Part shown: positions 29,537 through 37,911 of the stretch, in pieces | Layout: every line of letters starts with the position of its first letter | How positions within the stretch are numbered: the first letter of the stretch is position 1 | Source of the DNA: Castellaniella sp. | GTDB taxonomy: Bacteria; Pseudomonadota; Gammaproteobacteria; Burkholderiales; Burkholderiaceae_B | Reading direction: 5' to 3' | Length of the DNA: 64,000 nucleotides | NCBI RefSeq assembly: GCF_034675845.1 | Contig: NZ_JAUCCU010000001.1 | Location: 1,550,001 to 1,614,000 of the forward strand | Translations under genes and position numbers: made by a program | Notes under the pieces: model-generated | Told to the model about the DNA's origin: nothing | Databases searched by the model: none | The model's input: only the letters and a program-made list of their open reading frames with translations

Positions 29537-30145
29537 TCACTGAGGCCTTGTCGTGGACACACCACTTAACAGGCGCTTGAGGCGATGCAGCCGTTCGCGC
29601 TGCAGGGTATCGGCCAGCGGTTCGGGCGCATGCCCCAGTGCAACAGAATCAGCGGCCACGGCCTGCACGGCAGCGTCCAGGCACGATGATTCTGCCCGCC
29701 ACCAGTCGGCCAGCAATTGATCGGGGGAATACGCATCCAGTCCCTGGCGTCGCAATTCGGATCGATTGAAATCTTTCAGATTCCATGTCATGACTTGCAC
29801 GACAAGGGGGCGCTGCAAGCCGCAGCGTGCTCGCCGCGCCAGGCCGGCTGCAATCACGTGAAAATCCTTGGGGTCGCTGTAGCGCAACCCGACTTCGTAG
29901 GGAGTGGTGTTGGATTCCATTGCGCTGGGGAAGCGCTGGTTCATGGCGCTCCATTGTTCTGCCAGTTTTTCAGACGGAATCTGCCACAAACGCGCTGCGT
30001 TGCGGCGCCATTCTTCGCCGATGCGTTCGGTCCAGATCGGTTGGAATATGCCCTGATCGGCCACACGCAGCAGTAATTGGCGTTGTACCGTGGACATCAG
30101 CACACAGGCATCGAGAACGACGAAGGGAGGGACGGGGCTGGACAT
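29537..30145 (-). CDS. PIN-domain protein
   Basis: The 202-aa protein has a PIN nuclease core. VVLDACVLM has the first acidic residue (Asp12), followed by Glu44/Glu45, then SDPKDFHVIAAG with Asp91 and Asp94, and a final TWNLKDFN strand. PIN proteins cut RNA, often as VapC toxins. It is longer than VapC (about 130 aa), with a C-terminal helical extension, and no antitoxin gene is adjacent, so a stand-alone PIN role is more likely. It starts 12 nt after the MFS gene on the same strand. Confidence 0.78.
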   Translation of the reverse strand: MSSPVPPFVVLDACVLMSTVQRQLLLRVADQGIFQPIWTERIGEEWRRNAARLWQIPSEKLAEQWSAMNQRFPSAMESNTTPYEVGLRYSDPKDFHVIAAGLARRARCGLQRPLVVQVMTWNLKDFNRSELRRQGLDAYSPDQLLADWWRAESSCLDAAVQAVAADSVALGHAPEPLADTLQRERLHRLKRLLSGVSTTRPQ

Positions 30146-30157
30146 GGGCGCAACAAG

Positions 30158-31385
30158 TCAGGTTGCAATGAAGTTGGCGGATTTCCACTGCAACCCCAAT
30201 GCCACCACCGCCAGCACCAGCGGTACAAACGAAACCCACAGCACCATATCCCAGTCGTAAGCTGCCAAAATCCCGCCGGATGCAAACGACCCAATCGCCA
30301 TCGTCCCAAAAACAATGAAGTCATTCAGCGACTGAACCTTGGTTTTCTCTTCAGGCCGATGGCATTCCAGCACCAGCGCCGAGGCACCGATAAAGCCGAA
30401 ATTCCAACCCAGTCCAAGCAAAATCAGCGTCAGCCAAAAATGGGTGATATCAATACCCATCAGGCCCACCGCTGCAGACAAGCCGCTTAGCAGCAACCCT
30501 GCCATCACAACCCGTCCAGCGCCAAAGCGCGCAATCAGTCGGCCGGTAAAGAAGCTGGGTGCATACATGGCGATGACGTGCCACTGCAGGCCCAGGTTCG
30601 AGTCGACCTGATTATGGCCGTACAGCTGCATGGCCAGCGGGGCGACCGTCATCAGAAAGTTCATGAGCATGTACGAAACGGCGCCGCAGATGACCGCAGT
30701 CGCAAACAGGGGCTGTTGCGCGATGACGCGTATCGGTCGGCCCCCTGCGCGTTCTGCGGCTGTCGGCATGGGCAGCTTGACGCCGTACAGCACGACGGCG
30801 GATAGCGCCGCCACGATGGCTTGTGCGATGAAGGTGGCGGCGAACAGATGGGGCGGCCACATGTCCATGGTGTAAGTGACCAATTGCGGTCCGACGATGC
30901 CCGCAGCAACGCCGCCTCCCATGACGAAGGACAGAGCGCGTGGCCTGGCCGCCGGGCTGACGCCATCAGCGGCGGCAAAGCGGAACGACAGCACGACCGC
31001 CGCGTAGGCGCCGCCAAATAAGGTGCCGAAACAGAACAGCCAGAACGAGCCGATCAGCACCGCCAGTGTCGCCAGCAGGCCTACCAGCACGCCGCAAGCA
31101 GTCCCGGCCAGAAACGCCGCGCGACGGCCATGGCGGCGCGCAATGGCGCTGGCTGGGCAAGATGCAGGCCGCCATGCCCACGACGAAAATGGAAATCGGC
31201 AGGGTGGCCAGCGTCTTGTCCGGGGACAGCATATTGCCGATGATGGCGCCAGTGGCATACACCACGATGGCGTTTGCGCCGGCCAGCGCTTGCGCCACGG
31301 TCAGGCGCATGATGTTGCCGCGCTGATCTTGGGCGGATGGCTCAGAGGGCTCTATATGCGCAGCTGTGGATTCTGTGTTTGCCAA
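30158..31385 (-). pseudogene. MFS transporter, disrupted by a one-base insertion
   Basis: Two frames together encode a major facilitator transporter of about 408 aa with roughly 12 membrane segments. The N-terminal part (from 31385, first codon TTG) reads to CILP. One extra base at 31154 then shifts the frame, and the rest continues as SAIARRHGRRAAFLAGTACG to 30158. Removing that base restores the family's loop motif. The 5' end lies 18 nt from the transposon's left end. With the element removed, the gene would follow gyrB directly in the same orientation. A sequence error is as likely as a true pseudogene. Confidence 0.75.
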
Positions 31386-31398
31386 GGGGATTTTGCAT

Positions 31399-31403
31399 CA
31401 TCA
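31399..31403. repeat. Target-site duplication, left copy
   Basis: CATCA immediately outside the left end of the Tn7-like element, matching CATCA at 53732-53736 outside the right end. Five base pairs is the duplication length of Tn7 family transposition. Confidence 0.9.
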
Positions 31404-31536
31404 TGTCGAGTCTCACAATTCCTGAAAAACGGTCCATTGATTTCAAAGGGCTTTTTCACTAATTGTGAGACTACAAGCAGCCATGTTCTCATAATTACTG
31501 AAAAAACGCGGAATTTTTCTCACAATTGCTGAAAAT
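31404..31536. repeat. Left end of the transposon with four TnsB-type binding sites
   Basis: Four 19-bp copies of a motif close to TCTCACAATTNCTGAAAAA lie at 31411-31429, 31452-31470 (inverted), 31487-31505 and 31518-31536. The terminal eight bases begin TGTCGA. Tn7 also has more widely spaced sites on the left than on the right. The inverted second site is unusual. Confidence 0.85.
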
Positions 31537-31611
31537 TTTCGAGAGGCCTCTGGCTGTACTGAACATCAAGGTGCTGCATTCTTGGATGAAAACAAAGATT
31601 TGTGTCGAACG

Positions 31612-31821
31612 CTAGGCGACTTCAACTGGATTTACGTTGATGGCTCGTCGGCTTTTGCCTTGGCCCACGATTTGAAATCTGACCAGATCCCCTGTCTTCA
31701 ACTGTAGGATGCTAGCAGAACAGTTGCTCGCATGGAAAAACACTTCACGCCCCTTCATCGGGGTGATAAAGCCAAACCCTTTCAAGATATCAACAACTTT
31801 GATTGTGCCGGTTTCATCCAT
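31612..31821 (-). CDS. Cold-shock-domain protein, retron-associated
   Basis: The 69-aa product is a divergent single cold-shock domain with RNP1-like KGFGFI and RNP2-like VFFHAS. The start at 31821 (MDETGTIKVVDILKGF) has AAAGG upstream and overlaps the RT stop by 8 nt, so it is translationally coupled to the RT. Known retrons of the Se72 kind pair an RT with a cold-shock-domain protein as effector, and this arrangement matches. It differs clearly from the host-type CspA at 24392-24598 and is probably not a general cold-shock protein. Confidence 0.85.
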   Translation of the reverse strand: MDETGTIKVVDILKGFGFITPMKGREVFFHASNCSASILQLKTGDLVRFQIVGQGKSRRAINVNPVEVA

Positions 31822-32983
31822 TTGATGTCGCCTTTGCATATGAAGTACGCATAATTTTGCGAAGGGCACTTGCTTTATGGGGTCTTGTTCTGTGCAAAAT
31901 TGTTAGACAGTGCATCAGTACATGGAAGCGGCGAGTAAGCATGGCTACCGAGTTTGGACGCATTTTTATTGCAAGGTCTTCGCACGCCCGTTCCAATTGT
32001 CGAGCCTTCTTGGAACTATATATTGGCATGCATGAACGTAAATCTTCCGCATAGGCATCTGCACATTTATATTTCAGTCTTTTCAACAGCGTGACATCAC
32101 CTAAAGCAGAATTATGGAGCTGGTGATACCCGGCTGAGGTTTGCTGACCTGCTGCGTACCGTTGCACGCAATGATGTACTTTCGCTCGTGTTTTTTCTCT
32201 ATAAGCTGGTGGCAACCCTGCTCTACCATTCCTTATTGATATGCCAGTAACAATCGCCGGGTTTGGAGATTTTTCTAGAGAGTGGATTCTTTGTTTTCCG
32301 TCATGGAGCTTAAAGCCCTTCTCGGAACACATTACTCGGACTTTGCCGATCACATTTCTCTTCAGTTTTTCACTTGAGAAACGATTGGAGAAGCTAAGCG
32401 TAATGTCGTCTAATAGCCTAGTGTAACGGACTCCTGACCGAACAAACTCTTCGACTAGTTTTGGTTCTCGGTCGTAGAAAACCATATTCGCTATAAAGCT
32501 ACTTGTAGGTGCGCCTTGTGGTACAGAGCCGTTCAAAGTTACTAATGAAGTGAGTGAGTCCGCCACTTCGTCAGTAAACCTAAGCAAATACTTGAATATC
32601 TTGAAGACTTCTTCCCGTTTAATGGAAGGGTAAAAGTTTCTAATATCAAGAGTTATTATGTGGTTTGCTGCTATGTGTTCGCTCGCATTAGTCAGGAAAT
32701 CTCTCGGTGCGTCGATGTCCTTGATGGAGCCATGTAAATAGCGAGGAAATTTGCAGCCCGAAAAAATTCGCGAATTTATGCGCCGCTGAATCTGCATCAG
32801 TGCGGGTTTTGGTGCTGTTATGCTTCGCTTTCCATCACCATGCTTCTTCGGTCTTTCAAAGAACTGGTAACGCGACCCTGCGTTCTTTTCAAAATCGAGA
32901 AGAACGTGTTTATCTATGCTTAGAGCTTTTGCTAAAGCCTCTCTTGAAGCAATTGACGTCGAGGCAAAAATAATTCTATCCAT
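31814..32983 (-). CDS. Retron-type reverse transcriptase
   Basis: The 389-aa protein has the bacterial retron RT blocks in order: LDIRNFYPSI (112-121, first catalytic Asp), SVPQGAPTSSFIANMVF (153-169), the catalytic loop YTRLLDDITLS (187-197) and VTG (245-247). The active-site box reads LLDD where retron RTs normally have YADD; both aspartates remain. There is no maturase or endonuclease domain, so it is not a group II intron RT. It lies downstream of a structured leader and is coupled to a cold-shock-domain gene, the layout of a defence retron. Confidence 0.9.
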   Translation of the reverse strand: MDRIIFASTSIASREALAKALSIDKHVLLDFEKNAGSRYQFFERPKKHGDGKRSITAPKPALMQIQRRINSRIFSGCKFPRYLHGSIKDIDAPRDFLTNASEHIAANHIITLDIRNFYPSIKREEVFKIFKYLLRFTDEVADSLTSLVTLNGSVPQGAPTSSFIANMVFYDREPKLVEEFVRSGVRYTRLLDDITLSFSNRFSSEKLKRNVIGKVRVMCSEKGFKLHDGKQRIHSLEKSPNPAIVTGISIRNGRAGLPPAYREKTRAKVHHCVQRYAAGQQTSAGYHQLHNSALGDVTLLKRLKYKCADAYAEDLRSCMPIYSSKKARQLERACEDLAIKMRPNSVAMLTRRFHVLMHCLTILHRTRPHKASALRKIMRTSYAKATSNG

Positions 32984-33015
32984 ACGACTCGAAGAGAGAA
33001 AGGGAGGTGAGTCGG

Positions 33016-33174
33016 TTAATTCAATAAATTGAATAAACCACTCAGGAATAAAACGATGCGTGATACACGCATACTAATCCCGAGTCGCACATTAAAACCG
33101 GTTTGCATCATCATGTCGCAGTTTTCCAAGCTACGACACTGGCTGTCCCAACGAACATCAATAAAGCACTTCAT
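33016..33174 (-). CDS. 52-aa ORF between retron leader and RT
   Basis: Starts ATG at 33174 with GGAG eight bases upstream and encodes MKCFIDVRWDSQ followed by a Cys- and Met-containing stretch and a hydrophobic C-terminus (IVLFLSGLF). It ends 32 nt before the RT start. No family is recognised. The good ribosome binding site argues for translation; its size and position inside a retron leader argue for caution. Confidence 0.4.
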   Translation of the reverse strand: MKCFIDVRWDSQCRSLENCDMMMQTGFNVRLGISMRVSRIVLFLSGLFNLLN

Positions 33175-33239
33175 AGTTAATACTCCAAGTTAATGTTGCA
33201 GCACCATGCTGACAACTGCCATTCAGAGTTCACTAATGA

Positions 33240-33452
33240 AGCTAAAGAAAGAGCGGAAGTACCGGTTATAACGCTAACTCACCACCATTTATGCCTGACA
33301 ACAGAAGCAGGTAGGGCGAGGGGCGCTGATACGTCTACGCCGGGGCGACCTCCCTGGTAGCGATCCGAAGATCGTTGCGAATGCAACACGGACGCTCTAA
33401 CACTGTGTTGGAATAATGACAGCGCGCAACTGGGAGAACCTCCCAGACGAGA
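33240..33452 (-). ncRNA. Candidate retron msr-msd RNA
   Basis: Downstream of a good promoter the minus-strand transcript contains a run of hairpins: a 7-bp stem at 33430-33446, a GTTGC/GCAAC stem at 33374-33387, a CGATC-TTCG-GATCG hairpin at 33361-33374, and a longer stem with CAGG.AGG/CCT.CCTG arms at about 33305-33355. A structured RNA upstream of the RT is required in a retron. I could not identify the a1/a2 arms or the branching G, so the exact limits are unknown. Confidence 0.5.
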
Positions 33453-33454
33453 CA

Positions 33455-33483
33455 AGATTAAACCAAACGTATCTTAATTGCAA
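33455..33483 (-). promoter_or_regulatory. Promoter of the retron transcript
   Basis: On the minus strand TTGCAA (33478-33483), a 17-nt spacer and TAATCT (33455-33460) point at the hairpin-rich leader. Transcription would begin near 33448, just before the first hairpin. Confidence 0.55.
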
Positions 33484-33728
33484 GGGGACTACCACGGGGT
33501 TATGTCAGACAGAGTATGGCTGTAGTAATACCTAGTTTGGTGAAATAGGGCATCCAGAGTTGCTCGGGACAGACTCATTGAGTGTTGGAGCTTCAGCGTA
33601 CTCAAGGAACGCTTGCCCTCATGGCGATGAGGCCCGAAAATATGAGTACAGCTAGATACGCGTGGGTGATCTACTGCCAGCACTTCTGCTTGATAGCAGG
33701 ACGCTGACAATAGGGGAGAGGACGACCT

Positions 33729-33887
33729 ATGACTTTGACGATTTCCTCGATAGGAGTGGCGTTCGTGCTGGGCCTGATGGCCCTTGGTGTTTTGCTTGCC
33801 CAATGCGGTAGCCAGATAGGAACGTGGCTGATCGTCACCGCCGACAAAATCGAACAATGTGGCGAACGATGGAGGGTTCAGCGATGA
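33729..33887 (+). CDS. Tiny membrane protein A (52 aa), unknown
   Basis: Starts ATG at 33729 with GAGG eight bases upstream. One hydrophobic segment (about residues 8-26, VGVAFVLGLMALGVLLA-like) is followed by an amphipathic C-terminus ending in Arg-rich residues. It overlaps the next gene as ATGA. The three genes here are the only plus-strand coding unit in the transposon. No family is recognised. The 240-nt stretch before it (33484-33728) shows no gene I can support. Confidence 0.55.
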   Translation: MTLTISSIGVAFVLGLMALGVLLAQCGSQIGTWLIVTADKIEQCGERWRVQR

Positions 33888-34090
33888 CAGCAAAGTTTCC
33901 ATGGGGGGCTATCATTGCCTGGTGCGTAGGGCTAGCCCTGCCGTTGGGTGTGATGGTCTGGCAGCAGCCGACTGAGATGCAGGCGATCTACCTGTTGATG
34001 GCGCTCACCGTGTTCTACGGTGGTGGTGGTTTGGTTGGATTTTTTGCCAGCGATTGGGCGCAGGAGCGGTGGGGAGGTGAAGCGATATGA
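33884..34090 (+). CDS. Tiny membrane protein B (68 aa), unknown
   Basis: Begins at the ATG overlapping the previous stop (ATGA) and itself overlaps the next start as ATGA. Two hydrophobic segments (about residues 9-26 and 34-55, the second Gly-rich, VFYGGGGLVGFF) suggest a two-pass hairpin protein. Function unknown. Confidence 0.6.
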   Translation: MTAKFPWGAIIAWCVGLALPLGVMVWQQPTEMQAIYLLMALTVFYGGGGLVGFFASDWAQERWGGEAI

Positions 34091-34260
34091 GCCTGACGGA
34101 AGGTTTTATCTGGGGCACGTCCATCATGATGCTGGGATCAGTGGGACTGCTCGCATTCGCTATGTGGATACGAGTCCAGGATGAACGGTGGCGGGAAAAA
34201 GAGGCTCAAGACGCAGAGCGCCAGGCCTTCAGAAAGGCTTTCACGATCCATCAGCACTGA
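34087..34260 (+). CDS. Tiny membrane protein C (57 aa), unknown
   Basis: Starts ATG at 34087 overlapping the previous stop. One membrane segment (about residues 7-28) is followed by a highly charged helix (RVQDERWREKEAQDAERQAF). With its two neighbours it forms a tightly coupled three-gene unit. Such clusters occur in phages and conjugative elements as well as in small toxin systems; I cannot say which. Confidence 0.55.
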   Translation: MSLTEGFIWGTSIMMLGSVGLLAFAMWIRVQDERWREKEAQDAERQAFRKAFTIHQH

Positions 34261-34277
34261 CACACTGGAGACTGCGT

Positions 34278-34342
34278 ATCACAGCGAAGCGGACATCGAT
34301 CGGCCCAACTGACGTTGGTGTCCGCCTTGGTGACTTCAAACC
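34278..34342. repeat. 65-bp repeat, copy A
   Basis: Aligns without gaps to 39020-39084 with 48 of 65 bases identical, same orientation. On the minus strand it has complementary arms AAGCGGACA and TGTCCGCTT, so it can form a hairpin. The two copies flank the block holding the DUF2971, 827-aa and 330-aa genes. Confidence 0.6.
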
Positions 34343-34448
34343 ACCGCCCTTTCCGCAGTGTCATCCATTCATCCCTTGCTGTCGAATAGGAATTTACCAT
34401 CGAGTTTTTCGATCAGTTAGTTTGGCTTGTAAGTACAGAGATTATCTT

Positions 34449-35441
34449 TCAGCGCTTGAAACAATAGTCGGTGACCTCAATAAATCCAACCTCTTCTCGT
34501 TCTAGCTTTGTCTCCAGTTCGTTCAGGTGAGAGATGCTCGGTAATTTATCTGTTCCAGATATCGAGACTGAAAAATCGGCGTTGTAGCGCTTCCCAATTT
34601 TTGAAAGTTCATGGCTAAGCTGTTCTAGGATGCTGTCTCTTAATAAAAGCTGATTCCTACGAAACCGGATCAGGCGATGGCAGTCAAAGAAGTCTGAGCG
34701 TTTTGTTGAGTCATACTTTCTACCATTCCAACCCGTGCTTCGTGTGGCGCGATATAAAGCGCGTTCTTGGGTATCGTTCCAGGCACTAAAGTCAAAATGG
34801 TTTATCGGATTCGGATTTTCGTATGTGGCCGTAGGAGGGAAGCCGACGTTCTCAAATCTATGCTTGTCGAGGGTATATAGCATTTTATTTTGGATGGAAA
34901 GTAGTTTTTTTATGGCTTTAGGTATATCGAAGCGCATGACTTTGCTGGCGTCCAATATTCTTATTTCCCTTGGGTGCTCTTCGTTGTCCCGGTCCCAGTG
35001 ATTTTCTCTGCGTTTCGGTACCCATTGAATGTACCTGCCAAAGAGGGCGATCACTCCCTCAGGTCTGAATGATGCTATATGGATTTCGTCTTGCTCGGTA
35101 TTTTCGTAAAGAAAATAGTAGGCCCTGCCGAAGAAGACTAGCGACTTGGCTACCTTTTCCACTAGTTGGATTATTGTTTTTTCAATCGAGCGTGAAGAAT
35201 ATCTCGTTCTCACGTTCGATAGTAGCTTTAGCGTGAGAGGCTCGTCGGTCGATTCTATCTTGAAGCTATCCCCATCATGCTGATTCAGTGACGATAGCAA
35301 TCTTGCAAAGTCCTCATCGAACATTCGACGATTAAAACCAGGGTGTAGCTTTTCTTCAGGGCAAAAGAGTCGATCTATGCCTACTTTGTTTCTTTCGATG
35401 AACGAAGGCCGATAAAAAGGTTCAGCTTTAAAGATCTTCAT
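34449..35441 (-). CDS. 330-aa protein of unknown function, partner of the 827-aa membrane protein
   Basis: The ATG at 35441 is preceded by a strong AGGGGGG site and overlaps the end of the 827-aa gene by 14 nt, so the pair is translationally coupled. The protein is mostly soluble, rich in aromatic and charged residues (ARAYYFLYENTEQ-like region near 105-120, WNDTQERALYRATRSTGWNGRKYD near 235-258), with no membrane segment, nucleotide motif or nuclease motif that I recognise. Base composition is clearly more AT-rich than the host genes. Function unknown; context suggests a defence cargo unit. Confidence 0.75.
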   Translation of the reverse strand: MKIFKAEPFYRPSFIERNKVGIDRLFCPEEKLHPGFNRRMFDEDFARLLSSLNQHDGDSFKIESTDEPLTLKLLSNVRTRYSSRSIEKTIIQLVEKVAKSLVFFGRAYYFLYENTEQDEIHIASFRPEGVIALFGRYIQWVPKRRENHWDRDNEEHPREIRILDASKVMRFDIPKAIKKLLSIQNKMLYTLDKHRFENVGFPPTATYENPNPINHFDFSAWNDTQERALYRATRSTGWNGRKYDSTKRSDFFDCHRLIRFRRNQLLLRDSILEQLSHELSKIGKRYNADFSVSISGTDKLPSISHLNELETKLEREEVGFIEVTDYCFKR

Positions 35442-37911
35442 GCTGATCCCCCCTGTTATCACGTAGAGTCTCGGAAAGAGACGTGATGTGGTAATCGAGC
35501 TTAAGCTCAGTGGGCTCGATTTGGGGCAATACTTGCGTAGCAAAAAATAGGTGGGATGCTTCCGAAAAATTACTTAGCAATGCATTTACTATCTTGTTTT
35601 GGTGCTTTTTTCCCCTTGTCATAGAAAACTGGTCTTCGAATCCATCGTCCCGAGCTTTCTGTTCGAAAGCTATCCTCCAATTTGTCCGAATCAGGGTCCG
35701 GGGTGAAGCCGCAATACTAAAGTTGGAGATGTCTGAGAGTCCTATCATCCTTTCGAGATACTTCTGCTTATTGGTGGTGTGATCCAGAAAGGCATTGAAG
35801 CGGCCAAGGGCAAAGTCTGCCATCTTGTTGTTGTCGTAATACGCCCCGTACAGGATGGCATAGCCTAAAACTGAGGCCAAATCGTTAACTACTGTCGACA
35901 TGAGATGCAGACGGAATTCTATGTCTAGGTCTGGGTGTTCCTCTAGGATTTTTGAATCTGCTAGTATTGCTAGAGATAAGAACATAGGGAAAACTTTTTC
36001 TAGCGTGCTTTGATCATTTTCCTCAAGTGCGCTGACGCATGCCTCTGCTAGTTCGAAGTAGATTTGCCCGAAATGATCTGGGAGAGCGTCATTGTGTTTT
36101 GACTCAAATATATGTTTGACGATATCCGGATTTCCTAGTCTAGTAATTGCGTCCTCCCGGGCAGAGGTTAGTCGCTGAGAGAGTGCTTGGATATCAATTT
36201 CAGGCAGGGCATATTGTTTTTCGGTGTAGTGCTGAAACATCCGATATCGACTCATTAACTGGTCGATATCGTCAAACCAATTTGGTAGTTTCCAGTGGCT
36301 ATGTAAAGAGCTTAAAACGACTTGTGTTGCGGGCTCTGACATTTTTAGCTTGACCAATGTATCAACGAAATCAGGAATCGCCTTTTGATGAAAATCGCAG
36401 ATTAAAGGAAGTATTTTTGCGTAATGCTGCATCAGTTTCTGTACTGAGAGCTGTTGAACATATTTGGGTTTGGATAGGCGTCTCCCTTCGATCTCTTTCT
36501 CGAATTCAATACGGTCGACAATGATTGAGAGTTGCACTTGTAGAAAAGCAGGTAGACTACGGAGAGAGCTTTCAGTCCATTCATCCTTTTCAAAGAACTG
36601 CTTTAGCTCTTTCTCGAAGATGATCATTCGACGTAAGGTTTCTAGGCAGAGGGTGCTGCCCAGCGTGGCCCATGTGTCTGCGATAGCTACTTTTAAATTA
36701 GGGGCTTCCGTATCTGCTATCAGTTCTGCTGAAACTAAGTATTTTTCGATAATGCTCTTGAGCCTTCCCAGTTCTTGCATTCCAATGTCGAATTGAAATT
36801 GCTTCGCATACGAGTCAGCGCGAACTGAGAATCTATTGAGTAACCTCAGGGCCAGGTTGAAGTCGCCAATTTGGAACGCTAGCTCGATATGACTAAGCAA
36901 TCTATCGATAATTTCGTTTTCAAGCCATTGATAGTCGGTTTTTTGCTCCATCAATGTTTGCTGACTACGTGTTTGTAAAGCGAGGGATGTAGCACTGTCT
37001 CCGGCTAAAAACCATTGCTTGTATTTCGGCTTTCGTGGAAACCAATAGCTTTTCTGATCTATTTGATGCTTTTTCTGGAGATAATGAAGCAACAAGATCG
37101 TATAGCTCCTGTTCAGAGCGGGGAGGTTGTCTTTTAACCCCTCATTGTCTTTTTTTATACGGTCATCGATGTAGGAAAGTTGTTCAAGCGCTTGCTGTGC
37201 TTGCTTGGAATGGTGGTTGGCCAGAGTGTTTGAGTTGCGTGGATTTGCTGCGCTTTCGATGTGGCGTGCGATTTTAGGGAGTACTTCGTTCTCGATCAGT
37301 AGCTTGAGGTCAAAGAAGTTGAACAGTCTTTGACCAAGTGGGAACAAAGCTAATGCACTAAGTACTGTCAAAGCCGTACCGACTGAATAGACTAGCAGGC
37401 CAGGATCTATTCCAAACGCGGGCAGGGCCGTTGCTGATAAGCAGAACATTGCAGCAAGCACCAAAATCTTTGAGTACACACTGCCTACATGTTCATTGGT
37501 GAGCATGTAGATGATGTCCCGGCGTAGCCTAGTGTAGCCGGAGCTTAGAATGATTCCTATGGTGGCGAAGTAGATCGAGAAAATCGCGGTGAGCAGCTGG
37601 GCGTATAGCCTGAGCTGTTCGATATTGAAGTTTTTATCTTCTGCATTGAGTGATGGGAGCCCTGATGAGTCGTTCCCAATAGACTTTTCACAAAAAACTA
37701 GCCCAGCCAGGAGCAAGGCTACCCAGAGCAGACTTTTCACTCCAATCCAGGCAAAAGCGCCAAAAGTACGGACATTGGCTTTCGTTTGTCGAATTGAAGA
37801 GTCTTTCTTGTACAAGACGTTATCGGAGATAAGTTCAACTTGTCTCAGTTTCGTCCTGAGCTTCCAGTACCAAGGCTTGGAGTTCATCCAGATTTTCAGT
37901 CGATCAATCAC
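35428..37911 (-). CDS. 827-aa four-TM membrane protein with large helical cytoplasmic region, unknown
   Basis: The N-terminal 200 residues contain four likely membrane segments (about 51-73, 102-124, 147-165 and 171-191). The remaining 630 residues are soluble and look almost wholly alpha-helical, with no recognised catalytic motif. It is followed by the overlapping 330-aa gene and preceded, after 203 nt, by a DUF2971 gene on the same strand. AT-richer than the host. A membrane-anchored sensor or effector is possible, but no family is recognised and this is inference from architecture alone. Confidence 0.8.
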   Translation of the reverse strand: MIDRLKIWMNSKPWYWKLRTKLRQVELISDNVLYKKDSSIRQTKANVRTFGAFAWIGVKSLLWVALLLAGLVFCEKSIGNDSSGLPSLNAEDKNFNIEQLRLYAQLLTAIFSIYFATIGIILSSGYTRLRRDIIYMLTNEHVGSVYSKILVLAAMFCLSATALPAFGIDPGLLVYSVGTALTVLSALALFPLGQRLFNFFDLKLLIENEVLPKIARHIESAANPRNSNTLANHHSKQAQQALEQLSYIDDRIKKDNEGLKDNLPALNRSYTILLLHYLQKKHQIDQKSYWFPRKPKYKQWFLAGDSATSLALQTRSQQTLMEQKTDYQWLENEIIDRLLSHIELAFQIGDFNLALRLLNRFSVRADSYAKQFQFDIGMQELGRLKSIIEKYLVSAELIADTEAPNLKVAIADTWATLGSTLCLETLRRMIIFEKELKQFFEKDEWTESSLRSLPAFLQVQLSIIVDRIEFEKEIEGRRLSKPKYVQQLSVQKLMQHYAKILPLICDFHQKAIPDFVDTLVKLKMSEPATQVVLSSLHSHWKLPNWFDDIDQLMSRYRMFQHYTEKQYALPEIDIQALSQRLTSAREDAITRLGNPDIVKHIFESKHNDALPDHFGQIYFELAEACVSALEENDQSTLEKVFPMFLSLAILADSKILEEHPDLDIEFRLHLMSTVVNDLASVLGYAILYGAYYDNNKMADFALGRFNAFLDHTTNKQKYLERMIGLSDISNFSIAASPRTLIRTNWRIAFEQKARDDGFEDQFSMTRGKKHQNKIVNALLSNFSEASHLFFATQVLPQIEPTELKLDYHITSLSETLRDNRGDQHEDL

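Noticed and set aside
33102..33130. A second transposon end at TGTCGCAG in the retron leader
   Set aside because: Beyond the 17-bp match there are no TnsB-type sites and no partner end or target duplication.
33489..33902. A 137-codon minus-strand frame antisense to tiny gene A
   Set aside because: Low-complexity Ser/His-rich product, poor start context, and it is overlapped by the better-supported ATGA-coupled plus-strand genes.
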